64,000 nucleotides of DNA from Verminephrobacter eiseniae EF01-2 (GCF_000015565.1 NC_008786.1:2418001-2482000); one strand, 5' to 3'. Shown: positions 51,410 to 60,688, numbered from the stretch's first letter. The notes: a model not told the origin generated them from the letters alone. Numbers and translations are program-made.

Positions 51410-53539
51410 TCAATGCCGCGCCCGGCGCACCAGGCCCCCCGTGTCCAGAATCAAGGCCACCGTACCGTCGCCGAGAATGGTGGCGCCCGACACATTCGGA
51501 ACCTTGCGGTAGTTCGACTCCAGATTCTTCACGACCACCTGGTGCTGGCCGAGCAGTTCATCGACGAGCAGCGCAACGCGGCTGCCGTCATCTTCGACCA
51601 CCACCATGATGCAACTGGACTTGTCCAGGTCGAAGCGCGGCACCTGGAAAATCTTCTCCAGCGCGATCACCGGCATGTATTCGTCGCGCACCTTCACCAA
51701 CTGCGACCCTTGCGCCACCGTGCTGACCGCGTCGGTATCGACCTGGAACGACTCGACCACGCAAGACAGCGGCAGGATGTAGACCTCCTCGCCCACCCCC
51801 ACCGACATGCCGTCCATGATGGCCAGCGTCAGCGGCAGGCGCACCGAGACCTTCATGCCGTAGCCTTCGGCGGAATCGACTTCGACCGATCCGTTGAGCG
51901 CCGCAATATTGCGCTTGACCACATCCATGCCCACACCGCGCCCGGACACATCGGTGACCTGGTCGGCGGTGGAAAAGCCCGGAGCGAAGATCAGTTGCCA
52001 GACATCCGCGTCCGCCATCTGCTCGGAGACCTCCAGCCCGCGCTCGCGCGCTTTGCGCAGAATCTTCCGGCGCGCCAGGCCCCGGCCGTCGTCACGCACT
52101 TCAATGACGATGGAGCCGCCCTGGTGGGCCGCTGACAGCGTGATCGTGCCCTGCTCGGGCTTGCCCATGGCCAGGCGGTCGGCGGGCAGTTCGATGCCAT
52201 GGTCGCAGCTATTGCGCACCAGGTGCGTCAGCGGGTCGATGATTTTTTCCACCAGCCCCTTGTCCAACTCGGTGGCTTCGCCCAAGGTCACCAGTTCGAC
52301 CTTCTTGCCCAGTTTGTTGGCCAGATCGCGCAACATGCGCGGGAAGCGGTTGAAAACGATGGACATCGGGATCATGCGGATCGACATCACCGACTCCTGC
52401 AGATCGCGGGTGTTGCGGTCCAGGTCGGCCAGACCGGCCAGCAACTGCTGATAAGCGCTGGCGTCCAGCCCACGGCTGTTTTGCGCCAGCATGGCCTGGG
52501 TAATCACCAACTCGCCGACCAGGTTGATCAACTGATCCACCTTTTTCACATCGACACGAATGGTCGTTGACTCCACCTGCGCCTGCGCTGCGGCCTTGGG
52601 CTCAGCGCCCGCTTTCGGCTCGGCGCCCTTCGGCTCGGCATCGGCCTTGATCTCGGCGCCCGCCTCGGGCGCCGGCACCGGGGCCACCGGCGCGGTGGGC
52701 GGCGCGCCGGGCGCGCCGGTGAAAAACTCGTAAGGGGCCTGGCTGGCGGCGCTTGGAGCGACCGGGGCCGCAGCGGCGTCACGCAACTGCACTTGCTCCT
52801 TGGCGACATGAAACGCCAAAAGATCGAGCAGCTCCTCATTGCTGGCCGCCGTCTGCACCGCAAACCAACGGGCATTGGCCGGTGCGCCGGCAAGGTCGCG
52901 GATGCTGCCCAGGCCGGGAATGTCGCGGAACAGTTCCCTGATCGCGTCGGCCTGCTCCGGCCGCTCCAGCGGGCCGATCCGGATTTCCAGCGCCCGGGCC
53001 TGCCCGGCAAACGCCGGCGCCAGCGCCTTCGGGGCGGTCTGCGCCGGGGCTGGCGTCGCCGCCGCAGTAGCAGAAGCCGCAGCCGCAGCCGCAGCCGCCG
53101 CATCATCGGGCAGCAGCCCGGCGGCCAGATCAGCGATTCGGCGCAGCAGCGCTGTGGTGGACACGGCCTGGCCCTGGCCGCCGGCCTGATGGCGGGCCAA
53201 CAGATGGCGCGCTGCGTCGGCAGACTCCAGCAGCACGTCCACCATCTGCGCAACGGCTTGCACCTCGTGGCGGCGCAAGCGGTCCAGCAGCGACTCCATC
53301 TGGTGCGTCAGTTCGGCCACATCCGCGAAGCCGAAGGTGGCCGAGCCGCCCTTGATCGAGTGGGCGCAGCGGAAGATGCCGTTGAGTTCCTCGTCATTGG
53401 CGCTGCGCAGGTCCAGTTCCAGCAGCATCTGCTCCATCAGGTCGAGGTTCTCGCTGGCCTCCTCGAAGAAGATTTGATAGAACTGGCCCAGGTCGAAATC
53501 GGCGCCTGCACCCGATACTTCCTGGCGGGTTTGCTCCAT
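51410..53539 (-). CDS. cheA: Chemotaxis sensor kinase
   Basis: 709 residues. Phosphotransfer domain with His60 (RCAHSIKGGSATFGF); Ala/Pro-rich linkers (about 155-175 and 270-325); dimerisation domain (VDQLINLVGELVITQAML); ATPase domain with the N box HLVRNSCDHGIE and G boxes DDGRGL and GRGVGMDVV; C-terminal CheW-like domain. Start at 53539 (MEQTRQEV) with GGAGAGCACC upstream. Cytoplasmic; works with CheW and receptors, which are not in the window. Confidence 0.96.
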   Translation of the reverse strand: MEQTRQEVSGAGADFDLGQFYQIFFEEASENLDLMEQMLLELDLRSANDEELNGIFRCAHSIKGGSATFGFADVAELTHQMESLLDRLRRHEVQAVAQMVDVLLESADAARHLLARHQAGGQGQAVSTTALLRRIADLAAGLLPDDAAAAAAAAASATAAATPAPAQTAPKALAPAFAGQARALEIRIGPLERPEQADAIRELFRDIPGLGSIRDLAGAPANARWFAVQTAASNEELLDLLAFHVAKEQVQLRDAAAAPVAPSAASQAPYEFFTGAPGAPPTAPVAPVPAPEAGAEIKADAEPKGAEPKAGAEPKAAAQAQVESTTIRVDVKKVDQLINLVGELVITQAMLAQNSRGLDASAYQQLLAGLADLDRNTRDLQESVMSIRMIPMSIVFNRFPRMLRDLANKLGKKVELVTLGEATELDKGLVEKIIDPLTHLVRNSCDHGIELPADRLAMGKPEQGTITLSAAHQGGSIVIEVRDDGRGLARRKILRKARERGLEVSEQMADADVWQLIFAPGFSTADQVTDVSGRGVGMDVVKRNIAALNGSVEVDSAEGYGMKVSVRLPLTLAIMDGMSVGVGEEVYILPLSCVVESFQVDTDAVSTVAQGSQLVKVRDEYMPVIALEKIFQVPRFDLDKSSCIMVVVEDDGSRVALLVDELLGQHQVVVKNLESNYRKVPNVSGATILGDGTVALILDTGGLVRRARH

Positions 53540-53580
53540 GGTGCTCTCCTGTGTCTGCGCTGGTTTCGATCCATCGGGCT

Positions 53581-53943
53581 TCAACGGATCACTTTCTGAA
53601 TCACCTCGATCAGGCGATGGGGATCGAAGGGCTTGACCAGCCAGCCCGTCGCGCCCGCCGTGCGGCCGGCCTGTTTCATCTGGTCACTCGATTCGGTGGT
53701 CAGGATCAGGATCGGGATGGTCTTGAATTTGGGCAGCTCGCGCAGCTTGCGGGTCAGGCCCAGGCCGTCGAGCCGTGGCATGTTCTGGTCTGCCAGCACC
53801 AGATCGATGCGGTGGGTCTCGGCCTTTTCCAGGGCATCTTGCCCGTCCACGGCCTCCACGACGTGATAGCCGGCGCCGGTCAGGGTGAACGCCACCATTT
53901 TCCGCATCGAAGGTGAATCATCTACGGCAAGAATCGATGGCAT
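53581..53943 (-). CDS. cheY: Chemotaxis response regulator
   Basis: 120-residue single receiver domain. Acid pocket Asp8-Asp9, phospho-acceptor Asp52 (LVLADQNMP), Thr/Lys signalling residues (ILTTES, VKPFD). Start at 53943 (MPSILAVDD); the frame extends 12 codons upstream without family similarity. Carries the signal from CheA to the flagellar motor. Confidence 0.94.
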   Translation of the reverse strand: MPSILAVDDSPSMRKMVAFTLTGAGYHVVEAVDGQDALEKAETHRIDLVLADQNMPRLDGLGLTRKLRELPKFKTIPILILTTESSDQMKQAGRTAGATGWLVKPFDPHRLIEVIQKVIR

Positions 53944-53975
53944 GTAGGGCTCCAACGGGTTTGCAGGGGGAGACA

Positions 53976-54422
53976 TCAAAACAGGTCGACGGAACCTGCG
54001 TCCATCTCGCTTTGCGTGACCGGGTTGGGCCGGTCCGGCGCCATCTCGGCAAAGGGCGCCGCGTCTTCGCCCTCCTCATGGCCCATCGCGTCCGAGGCCA
54101 GGCGAAAGGCGCAGCCCTGCAGCACCTTGGTGGTGTGCCAGATCAGTTGCGAGGCCATGTCCTGAAACTGCAACTCGGTCACGGCGTTGCGCAGCGCCGA
54201 CCGGGCCGCCCGCAGTTCGGGCCAAGTGCCGACCACGCCATCCGTCAACGAGGCGTTGGCCGCACCGAAGCACTCCAGCAAATTGTCGGTGGCATGGTTG
54301 AGCAGCCCCTCCAGGCGCTGCAGGTCATGCATCACGACCAGCAGCGAATCCTGCAGTTCCGCCGCCACCATGACGGGAACCTGCACCGCAGGCCCGGTGG
54401 ATGTCGTTGGCGTAGATGGCAT
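53976..54422 (-). CDS. Short CheZ-like CheY-P phosphatase candidate
   Basis: 148 residues, mostly helical, first gene of the che operon. The stretch LQFQDMASQLI places Asp88 and Gln92 in the D-x3-Q spacing used by CheZ to dephosphorylate CheY (FQDLTGQ in E. coli). It is much shorter than the about 214-residue CheZ. It ends in AGSVDLF; CheZ also binds CheY through its C-terminal peptide. Start at 54422; 32 bp before cheY. Function is inferred from motif and position. Confidence 0.65.
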   Translation of the reverse strand: MPSTPTTSTGPAVQVPVMVAAELQDSLLVVMHDLQRLEGLLNHATDNLLECFGAANASLTDGVVGTWPELRAARSALRNAVTELQFQDMASQLIWHTTKVLQGCAFRLASDAMGHEEGEDAAPFAEMAPDRPNPVTQSEMDAGSVDLF

Positions 54423-54606
54423 CGTTTCTCCGTCACAAGGGGGCCGCACGGCACGCAAAACACAGGATTACGATAGGGGATCAGGATTTTTTGCGGCCAT
54501 CGTGCAAACCACGACGCCCGCGCCCATTGGACACCGACGCGGCCACCGGCAAGCGCTCTTGTTTGTTCCAGTTTGTTCCCTTTTGTATTTTTGCGAGAGC
54601 ACTTCG

Positions 54607-55716
54607 ATGGTCAGCGCAACGAGCGATCAGCCCCTGGAGATACTGCACCTGGAAGATTCACCGGTGGACCATGAATTGGTGGCGCTGACACTGCGCCGAT
54701 CCGGCGTCGCTTGCCAACTGCGGCAGGTCGACCGCCTGCCCGAATTTCAACGGCTGACCGACGCCGGGTCGTTCGACATCATCCTGGCAGATTACCGATT
54801 GCCCGGATTCACGGCACTCGATGCCTGGGCGCATGTAGCGCAAAAGCCGCAGCACCCGCCGTTCATTTTGCTGACCGGCGCCATCGGCGAGGCCGCCGCC
54901 GTCGACGCGATGCGCCTTGGCGTGGCGGACTACCTGCTCAAAGACGCAATGCCGCGCCTGCCCCAGGTGATCGCGCGCGCCATCGAGGTGCACGAAGCGC
55001 GCCGGGCGCGCGAACGGGCGGTGGCCGAACTGGCCATCTCCGAGCGCCGGCTGGCAGAGCTGGCAGAGCACCTGCAAACATCGATCGAGCAGGAACGCGC
55101 AGCGATTGCGCGCGAAATCCACGACGACATCGGCGGCGCCCTGACGGCCGTGCGCGTTGCCGTGGCCTGGATCGGCCGCCACGGCAGCGACCCGGCGCTG
55201 CTCGAACATGCGCGCTCTGCCGCCGAGATGCTGCAGCACGCGATCGGGGCGAGCCAGCGCATCATGATGAACCTGCGCCCGCCGATCCTCGAACAAGGAC
55301 TGGTGGCGGCCATCCAATGGCTGGCCGCCGGGTTCGAGCGCCGCACCGGCGTAGCCACCCGCGTGCGCAGCAGCGGCGAGGCCATCCAGACCTCGCCGGA
55401 CATCCGCCTGGTCGCCTACCGCACGGCCCAGGAAGCGCTGACCAATGTGTCAAAACATGCACAGGCCGGCCGGGTGGAGATCGAACTGTCCGACAAGAAA
55501 GGGATGCTGACATTGGAAGTGGCCGACGACGGACTCGGCATCGCCCCCGGGATGCTGGACAAACCCCAGGCTTTCGGGCTCAAGGGGCTGCAGGAACGCG
55601 CCCGAACCGTCGGCGGCTGGCTGGACATCAGCAGCCGGCCCGGCCATGGTAGCTGCGTCACCTTGTCGATCCCGCTACCATCGCTGCCACCAACCATCCC
55701 GGGAGCCAGGCAATGA
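54607..55716 (+). CDS. Soluble histidine kinase with N-terminal receiver domain
   Basis: 369 residues. Receiver domain (residues about 9-125, Asp62 in ILADYRLPG), short coiled coil, then a HisKA_3 dimerisation domain with His172 (AIAREIHDDIGG) and a HATPase_c domain. No membrane segment, so it reads an internal or phosphotransfer signal. Its ATGA overlap with the LuxR-type regulator makes them a pair. It is divergent from the che operon, 184 bp away. Confidence 0.88.
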   Translation: MVSATSDQPLEILHLEDSPVDHELVALTLRRSGVACQLRQVDRLPEFQRLTDAGSFDIILADYRLPGFTALDAWAHVAQKPQHPPFILLTGAIGEAAAVDAMRLGVADYLLKDAMPRLPQVIARAIEVHEARRARERAVAELAISERRLAELAEHLQTSIEQERAAIAREIHDDIGGALTAVRVAVAWIGRHGSDPALLEHARSAAEMLQHAIGASQRIMMNLRPPILEQGLVAAIQWLAAGFERRTGVATRVRSSGEAIQTSPDIRLVAYRTAQEALTNVSKHAQAGRVEIELSDKKGMLTLEVADDGLGIAPGMLDKPQAFGLKGLQERARTVGGWLDISSRPGHGSCVTLSIPLPSLPPTIPGARQ

Positions 55717-56342
55717 TTCATGTGGTCTTGTGCGATGACCATGCCGTCCTGCGGCGCGGGATACGCGACACCCTGGCAGAGGCGCCCGAGATCGAAGTCA
55801 CCGCAGAGGCGGGCAATTCCTGCGAACTGCGCGAGGTGCTCAGGAGCGCCGCCTGCGACGTGCTGCTGCTGGACCTGAGCATGCCTGGCCGCAGCGGCCT
55901 GGACGTGTTGGCCAGCCTGCGGGAAACCCATGGCGACATCAAGGTGCTGGTGCTGTCGATGTACCAGGAAGACCAGTACGCATTGCGCTGCCTGAAGGCC
56001 GGCGCGCAGGGCTATGCCAACAAGGCGGGCGATCCGCTGGAACTGATCGCCGCCGTGCGCACCGTGATGCAGGGCCGCAAATACCTGACCGCAGAAGTGG
56101 CGCAGTTGCTGGCAGACAGCCTGGCGCAGCCCGAGCCGCAGGCCCCGCACAGCGCGTTGTCCGAACGGGAGCTGCAGACCTTGCTCAAGATCGCCTCGGG
56201 CCGCAGGCTGTCGGACATTGCCGAAGAACTGATGCTCAGCCCGAAAACCGTCAGCGTGTACCGCTCGCGGGTGCTGGAGAAATTGAAGCTGACGAACAAC
56301 GCCGAGCTCACCGTCTATGCCATCCGCAACCAACTGGTCTGA
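55713..56342 (+). CDS. NarL/FixJ-type response regulator
   Basis: 209 residues. Receiver domain with Asp54 (LLLDLSMPG), LuxR-type helix-turn-helix at the C-terminus (LSERELQTLLKIASGRRLSDIAEELMLSPKTVSVYRSRVLEKLKL). Phosphorylated by the upstream kinase; target genes unknown. The 3' end carries a 9-bp repeat (TCTGATGGG) where it meets the GST gene. Confidence 0.92.
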   Translation: MIHVVLCDDHAVLRRGIRDTLAEAPEIEVTAEAGNSCELREVLRSAACDVLLLDLSMPGRSGLDVLASLRETHGDIKVLVLSMYQEDQYALRCLKAGAQGYANKAGDPLELIAAVRTVMQGRKYLTAEVAQLLADSLAQPEPQAPHSALSERELQTLLKIASGRRLSDIAEELMLSPKTVSVYRSRVLEKLKLTNNAELTVYAIRNQLV

Positions 56343-56364
56343 TGGGTCTGATGGGTCTGATCAC
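56338..56364. repeat. 9-bp tandem repeat at a convergent gene junction
   Basis: TCTGATGGG twice, then TCTGATCAC, spanning the stop codon of the response regulator and the end of the glutathione transferase gene. Confidence 0.8.
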
Positions 56365-56975
56365 AGGCTCCAACGGGCCTGCATCGCCGGCCGCTGGCCG
56401 TAGCCGGCGTACCAGGCGCCGACCTGCCGATAGCGGTCGCGCCAGCCGAGGTCGGCAAACCGCAGGTCCAGATACCACAGTGCGCAGCCGACGGCGATGC
56501 TGCCGATATCGGCCCGACCGGCCCCGCCCGTCAATTGGCCGGGCGCGGCGTCCAGAGCCGCCAGTGCGGTCTCGATCTTGTCGAGTTGGGCCGTTTTCCA
56601 GTCCTCCCAGCGCAGCGGCTCGGGCCGGGCCGCATCTTCATAGCGCGCCAGCAGCGCGGCGTCGAGCATGCCGTCGCCCAGCGCTTGCAGCGTCAGCGCC
56701 GCCCAGCGCGCCGGCCCGGGCGCCGGGAACAGCCCGCCCCCGGCCAGGTCGTTCAGATACTCGCAGATCACCCGGCTGTCGTAGAGCACCTGGCCATCGT
56801 CGGTGAAGAAGGTCGGCACCTTGCCCAGCGGGTTGTGGGCAATGATCGCGCGGTCGCGCTGGATCGGGTGGGCCTGGGACGGCAGCAGCGCGATGCGCTC
56901 GTTCAAACCGAGCTCCAGGCCCGTCACCAGGCATTTGCGGACATAGGGCGAGGTGGGCGAAAAGAGGATTTTCAT
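56361..56975 (-). CDS. Glutathione S-transferase family protein
   Basis: 204 residues. N-terminal thioredoxin-like domain with SPTSPYVRKCLV (the likely catalytic Ser/glutathione-activating site) and KVPTFFTDDGQVLYDSRVICEYL, then an all-helical C-terminal domain. It overlaps the flavoprotein gene by 4 bp (start at 56975), so it is the last gene of the catabolic operon and probably handles one of its intermediates. Confidence 0.85.
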   Translation of the reverse strand: MKILFSPTSPYVRKCLVTGLELGLNERIALLPSQAHPIQRDRAIIAHNPLGKVPTFFTDDGQVLYDSRVICEYLNDLAGGGLFPAPGPARWAALTLQALGDGMLDAALLARYEDAARPEPLRWEDWKTAQLDKIETALAALDAAPGQLTGGAGRADIGSIAVGCALWYLDLRFADLGWRDRYRQVGAWYAGYGQRPAMQARWSL

Positions 56976-58753
56976 GCTGTCGTCTCGTATCGAGCGGGTT
57001 GGCGGGCGATGTGGCGCGCCGCAATCCAGCCAAAAGTCATGGCCGGTCCGAGTGTGATCCCGGGCGCCGGATACTGGCCGCCCATCACGGAATGCAGATC
57101 GTTGCCGACGGCATACAAACCCGTGATGGGCCGGTCTCCGGCGCCGAGCACCTGGGCATTTTCGTTGCAGCGCAGGCCGACGGCGGTGCCGATATCGCCG
57201 GGATACACCTTCACGGCGTAAAAAGGCCCGGTTTGCAGCGGCCCCAGGCAAGGGTTCGGGGTCTGGTCGGCAGCGCCCAGGTAGCGGTTGTAGGCGTTGC
57301 CGCCCTTGCCGAAATCGGGGTCTTCGCCGCTGGCGGCAAAGCCGCTGAAGCGCTCGGCGCTGCGCTCCAGCGCGTCGGGGTCGAGCCCGAGCAACTGCGC
57401 CAGGCCCCGCAGGGTGTCGGCCCGGTGCAGATAGCCGGCGCGCACCAGCCGCGCCCGCGCCCGCGCGCGCCCGCCCGGCAGGGCCAGGCCCAGGCCCCAG
57501 CGCTCGATGAACGGCGCGTCGCACACCAGGTAAGCGGGAATGCCGGGAACGCCTTGGTGCGAGCGGTACATGGCCAGAACGAACTCGTGGTACGAAGCCG
57601 ATTCGTTGACGAAGCGCTGCGCCGCGCGGTTGACCGCCATCAAGCCGGGCTTGGCGCGCTCCCAGACCAAATGGGGGTAGCGCAGTTCGGTGCCATCGGG
57701 CTGCCGGAGTATCGACACCGGCGCCCAGAAGGCCGGATGGGCGTGGCCGGTGCCCAGCGTGGCGCCCAGCGCGAGCGCCAGCCTGATGCCATCGCCGCTG
57801 TTGCCCTGCGGCGCCATCGACCATGGCCCGGTCGGCCGGGGGTAGAGTTCGGCGCGCAGCTTTTCGCTCCAGGGAAAGCCCCCGGTGGCGAGCACGACGG
57901 CGCGGCGCGCGCGCACCCGGACCGGCTTGCCAGCGCGCAGCACCGTCACGCCCGTCACGCCCGTCACGTCCGTCACGCCCGTCACGCCCGTCACGCCCGG
58001 CGCGCTGCCGGCGGCCACATGTATCTGCTCCAGCGGCGCGTTCAGCCAGTACGGCACGCGGCGCTCGATCAGGCTCTTGAACAGGCGCGCGGCCAGCGCG
58101 TTGCCCAGCACCAGGCGCGTGCCGCGGTGGTAGCCGCGCAGGCGGTCGGCCGCATGGCGCAGCACCAGTTTCATGCCTGCGCGCCAGGACTGGAACGACT
58201 TCGTGACCGACAACAGGTGCTGGGCATCGGCCATCGTGACCATCATGCCGCCGAGCACCATGAACTCGGGCAGCGGGTCGCGCAGGTGGCAAAAATGCGC
58301 TCCCAGCAGGCGGCCATCGAACATCACCGGGTCCATCGAACGCCCGCCGAGCGCGGCACCCGCGCGGTCGGGGTAGTAGTCGGGCGAGTAGCTGCGCCCG
58401 GCCAGCCTGACGGCGGTGTGGGCCTCGAACCAGTCGAGCATCGCCGCAGCCGCGTCGAGAAAAGCCTGCTGCATAGGCTGCGCAGCCGCGTCACCGACCA
58501 CATTGCGCATGTAGCGCTGCACCTGGTCCATGGTGTCGGGGTGGCCTGATGGCTGGCTCTGCGCGTTCAGCGGGAGCCACAAGGCGCCGCCCGATATGGC
58601 GGTCGAACCGCCGATGCGGCCGGTCTTTTCGATCAGCAGCACCTGCAAGCCGGCGGCTGCCGCCGTGATCGCCGCCGACATGCCGCCGGCGCCCGAGCCG
58701 GCCACCACCACATCGTATTCATGCTCGTCGTGCAGCGATGGCATCGCTGTCAT
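56972..58753 (-). CDS. FAD-dependent oxidoreductase, fumarate reductase/ketosteroid dehydrogenase type
   Basis: 593 residues of the FAD_binding_2 family. YDVVVAGSGAGGMSAAITAAAAGLQVLLIEK near the N-terminus binds FAD; the C-terminal ITGLYAVGNDLHSVMGGQYPAPG is also typical. Relatives include 3-ketosteroid delta-1-dehydrogenases and flavin fumarate reductases. It carries an in-frame repeat of Gly-Val-Thr units (about residues 253-270) from a 9-bp tandem repeat. It overlaps the SDR gene by 4 bp at its start. Confidence 0.85.
   Translation of the reverse strand: MTAMPSLHDEHEYDVVVAGSGAGGMSAAITAAAAGLQVLLIEKTGRIGGSTAISGGALWLPLNAQSQPSGHPDTMDQVQRYMRNVVGDAAAQPMQQAFLDAAAAMLDWFEAHTAVRLAGRSYSPDYYPDRAGAALGGRSMDPVMFDGRLLGAHFCHLRDPLPEFMVLGGMMVTMADAQHLLSVTKSFQSWRAGMKLVLRHAADRLRGYHRGTRLVLGNALAARLFKSLIERRVPYWLNAPLEQIHVAAGSAPGVTGVTGVTDVTGVTGVTVLRAGKPVRVRARRAVVLATGGFPWSEKLRAELYPRPTGPWSMAPQGNSGDGIRLALALGATLGTGHAHPAFWAPVSILRQPDGTELRYPHLVWERAKPGLMAVNRAAQRFVNESASYHEFVLAMYRSHQGVPGIPAYLVCDAPFIERWGLGLALPGGRARARARLVRAGYLHRADTLRGLAQLLGLDPDALERSAERFSGFAASGEDPDFGKGGNAYNRYLGAADQTPNPCLGPLQTGPFYAVKVYPGDIGTAVGLRCNENAQVLGAGDRPITGLYAVGNDLHSVMGGQYPAPGITLGPAMTFGWIAARHIARQPARYETTA
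57942..57995. repeat. 9-bp tandem repeat, six units, inside the flavoprotein gene
   Basis: Six units of CGTCACGCC, one with a T in place of a C. On the minus strand it codes for repeated Gly-Val-Thr (one unit Asp-Val-Thr). Confidence 0.9.
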
Positions 58754-59484
58754 GCGGCGATGCCGCCAAGGGATTTGCCGCCATCGACGAGCAGCACCTG
58801 GCCGGTGATGAAGCCGGTCTGCGGCGCGGCCAGAAAGGACACGGCCTGCGCGATGTCCTCGGGCCGGCCGGCCTGGCCGGTGGGCTGCAGCGCCAGTTGC
58901 GCGCGCAGGCGCGCGGGACTGAGTGCGCGCAGCATCGGCGTGGCGATCAGGCCCGGCGCAATGGCGTTGACCAGGATGCCGCGCGGCGCCAGTTCCAGTG
59001 CGCTGGCGCGGGTGTAGCCCACCAGCGCAGCCTTGGAGGCCACGTAGTGCGGGTGGTTTCTGGCGCCCAGGTAGGCGCGCGAGGCGATGTTGACGATGCG
59101 TCCGCCGCCCGGCATCCGCTGGACGCTTGCCTGCGTCAGCGTGGCCACGGCGATCAGGTTGATCTCGTAGGCGCGGCGGAAGTCGGCGCTGCTGACTTCA
59201 AGGAACGGGCGCTCGTCGAAGGCGCCGGCGTTGTTCACCAAGGCCGTGATCGGCGGCAGCGCCTGGACCAGCGCGCGCACGGCGGCCTCGTCGGTCAGGT
59301 CCAGCACATGGCAGGCGACATCCAGGCCCAGCGCGTGCAGGCGCGCGGTCTCCTTGTCGGCCAGGGCGCGGTCGCGGTCGATCAGCGCCAGACGGAAACC
59401 ATCGCGCGCCAGGCGTTCCACCGTGGCCAGGCCCATGCCGCTGGCGCCGCCGGTGACGAGTGCGAGGGGTTTGTTGGCCATCAT
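58750..59484 (-). CDS. SDR-family dehydrogenase/reductase
   Basis: 244 residues. NAD(P)-binding TGGASGMGL, the N-A-G motif VNNAGA, catalytic Tyr and Lys in YVASKAALVGY. C-terminal IAPGLIATPM and VDGGKSLGG fit the classical SDR fold. Overlaps the flavoprotein gene (4 bp); the TRAP binding-protein gene ends one base upstream of its start. Substrate unknown; likely an alcohol/ketone step in the imported compound's breakdown. Confidence 0.88.
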   Translation of the reverse strand: MMANKPLALVTGGASGMGLATVERLARDGFRLALIDRDRALADKETARLHALGLDVACHVLDLTDEAAVRALVQALPPITALVNNAGAFDERPFLEVSSADFRRAYEINLIAVATLTQASVQRMPGGGRIVNIASRAYLGARNHPHYVASKAALVGYTRASALELAPRGILVNAIAPGLIATPMLRALSPARLRAQLALQPTGQAGRPEDIAQAVSFLAAPQTGFITGQVLLVDGGKSLGGIAA

Positions 59485-60642
59485 TCACAGGCCGAACCGG
59501 CTGGCGTCGATCTGGCGGTAGAGGTTGTCGTCGAGCACTTTGAAGACCGCGTCCTCATCGCCACGGTCCACCCCCTCGAGCAGCCCCTTCCACTTGGCTT
59601 CAAGCCCAAGGTAGGCGCGGATCAGGTCGCTCGGGTCGGCGATTTTGCGCGCCGCCATCGCCGCTTTGGGCAGGTTGGCGATGCTGGCCTTGTTGAAAGC
59701 GGCCAGGCTGGCTTTGAGGTCGTCCGACGGTGCCAGCAACTCGATGCCGCGCTTGCGCGCGCCGTCGAGCGCCGCCTGCACGCTCAGGTGGTAGGCCACC
59801 TGCGCCCGTGCGGTGGCGCGGGCCATGGCATCGAGCAGAATGCGGCGCTCTGCGGGCTGGAGGCTCTGCCAGAAATCGGGGTTGTAGACATGGCTGGCGC
59901 CGACCACCACGCCCATCGGCAGCAGCGTCACCGACTTGGCCACCTCCCACAGCTTGGCGCCCTTGTCCAGCATCGACGGGTCGCTCAGCGTGCAGTCGAT
60001 CGAGCCGCGCTCGATGCCGGTGTAGATGTCGGGGGAGGGCACCGACACCGGCACTGCACCGATGGCCTTGATCCATTCGGACTGCGCGCCGCCGGCCGTG
60101 CGGATTTTCAGACCCTTGGCGTCACCGAGCTTGCGAATCGCCTTGCCACAGACAAAGTGATAGACCGGGGTGGAGTAGCCGCTGCCGAAAACGCCGGCAT
60201 TTTTCTTCCACTCGGCCTGCAACTTGGGGTGGGTCAGCGCCAACTCGGTGTAGGCAAAGGCGGCTGCGATGTCATCGTCGGCGACGAAGACCAGGTCATT
60301 GATCACGTTGTTCAGCGGAAACTCGGCCGGCGTGTAGCCCGGATAGACGATACCGACCACCGCCACACGGTCGCGGATGCCCTGCATCGTGGACTTGGCC
60401 GGGAGCAGCGAACCGTTGGAGTGCACCTCGAACCTGAGCGCACCGTGGCTGCTGCGGGCTACGTCGGCCGACCATCGCTGATAGCTGGCGTCGTTCAGCA
60501 CATGCCCCGGCGCCAGCCAGTTCGTGGCCATGTGGGGCTTTGGCTGCCGGGCGGCGCAGGGCAGTGCGCAAGCGGTGATGACGGTGGCAGCGATGGCGGT
60601 GGTGATGGCGGCGGCGATCGGGGTGTCGTTCGGGAGTTTCAT
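59485..60642 (-). CDS. dctP: TRAP transporter substrate-binding protein
   Basis: 385 residues with an N-terminal signal sequence (ITTAIAATVITACALPCAA). The DctP fold is indicated by KLGDAKGLKIRTAGGAQSEWIKAIGAVPVSVPSPDIYTGIERGSIDCTL, which holds the conserved arginine contacting carboxylate ligands. Start at 60642 (MKLPNDTP). Binds an organic acid and passes it to DctQ/DctM. Confidence 0.88.
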   Translation of the reverse strand: MKLPNDTPIAAAITTAIAATVITACALPCAARQPKPHMATNWLAPGHVLNDASYQRWSADVARSSHGALRFEVHSNGSLLPAKSTMQGIRDRVAVVGIVYPGYTPAEFPLNNVINDLVFVADDDIAAAFAYTELALTHPKLQAEWKKNAGVFGSGYSTPVYHFVCGKAIRKLGDAKGLKIRTAGGAQSEWIKAIGAVPVSVPSPDIYTGIERGSIDCTLSDPSMLDKGAKLWEVAKSVTLLPMGVVVGASHVYNPDFWQSLQPAERRILLDAMARATARAQVAYHLSVQAALDGARKRGIELLAPSDDLKASLAAFNKASIANLPKAAMAARKIADPSDLIRAYLGLEAKWKGLLEGVDRGDEDAVFKVLDDNLYRQIDASRFGL

Positions 60643-60688
60643 GCGCGGGACCTCGGACAGAGGGTGGTCAGGGAAACGAAACCGGGAT

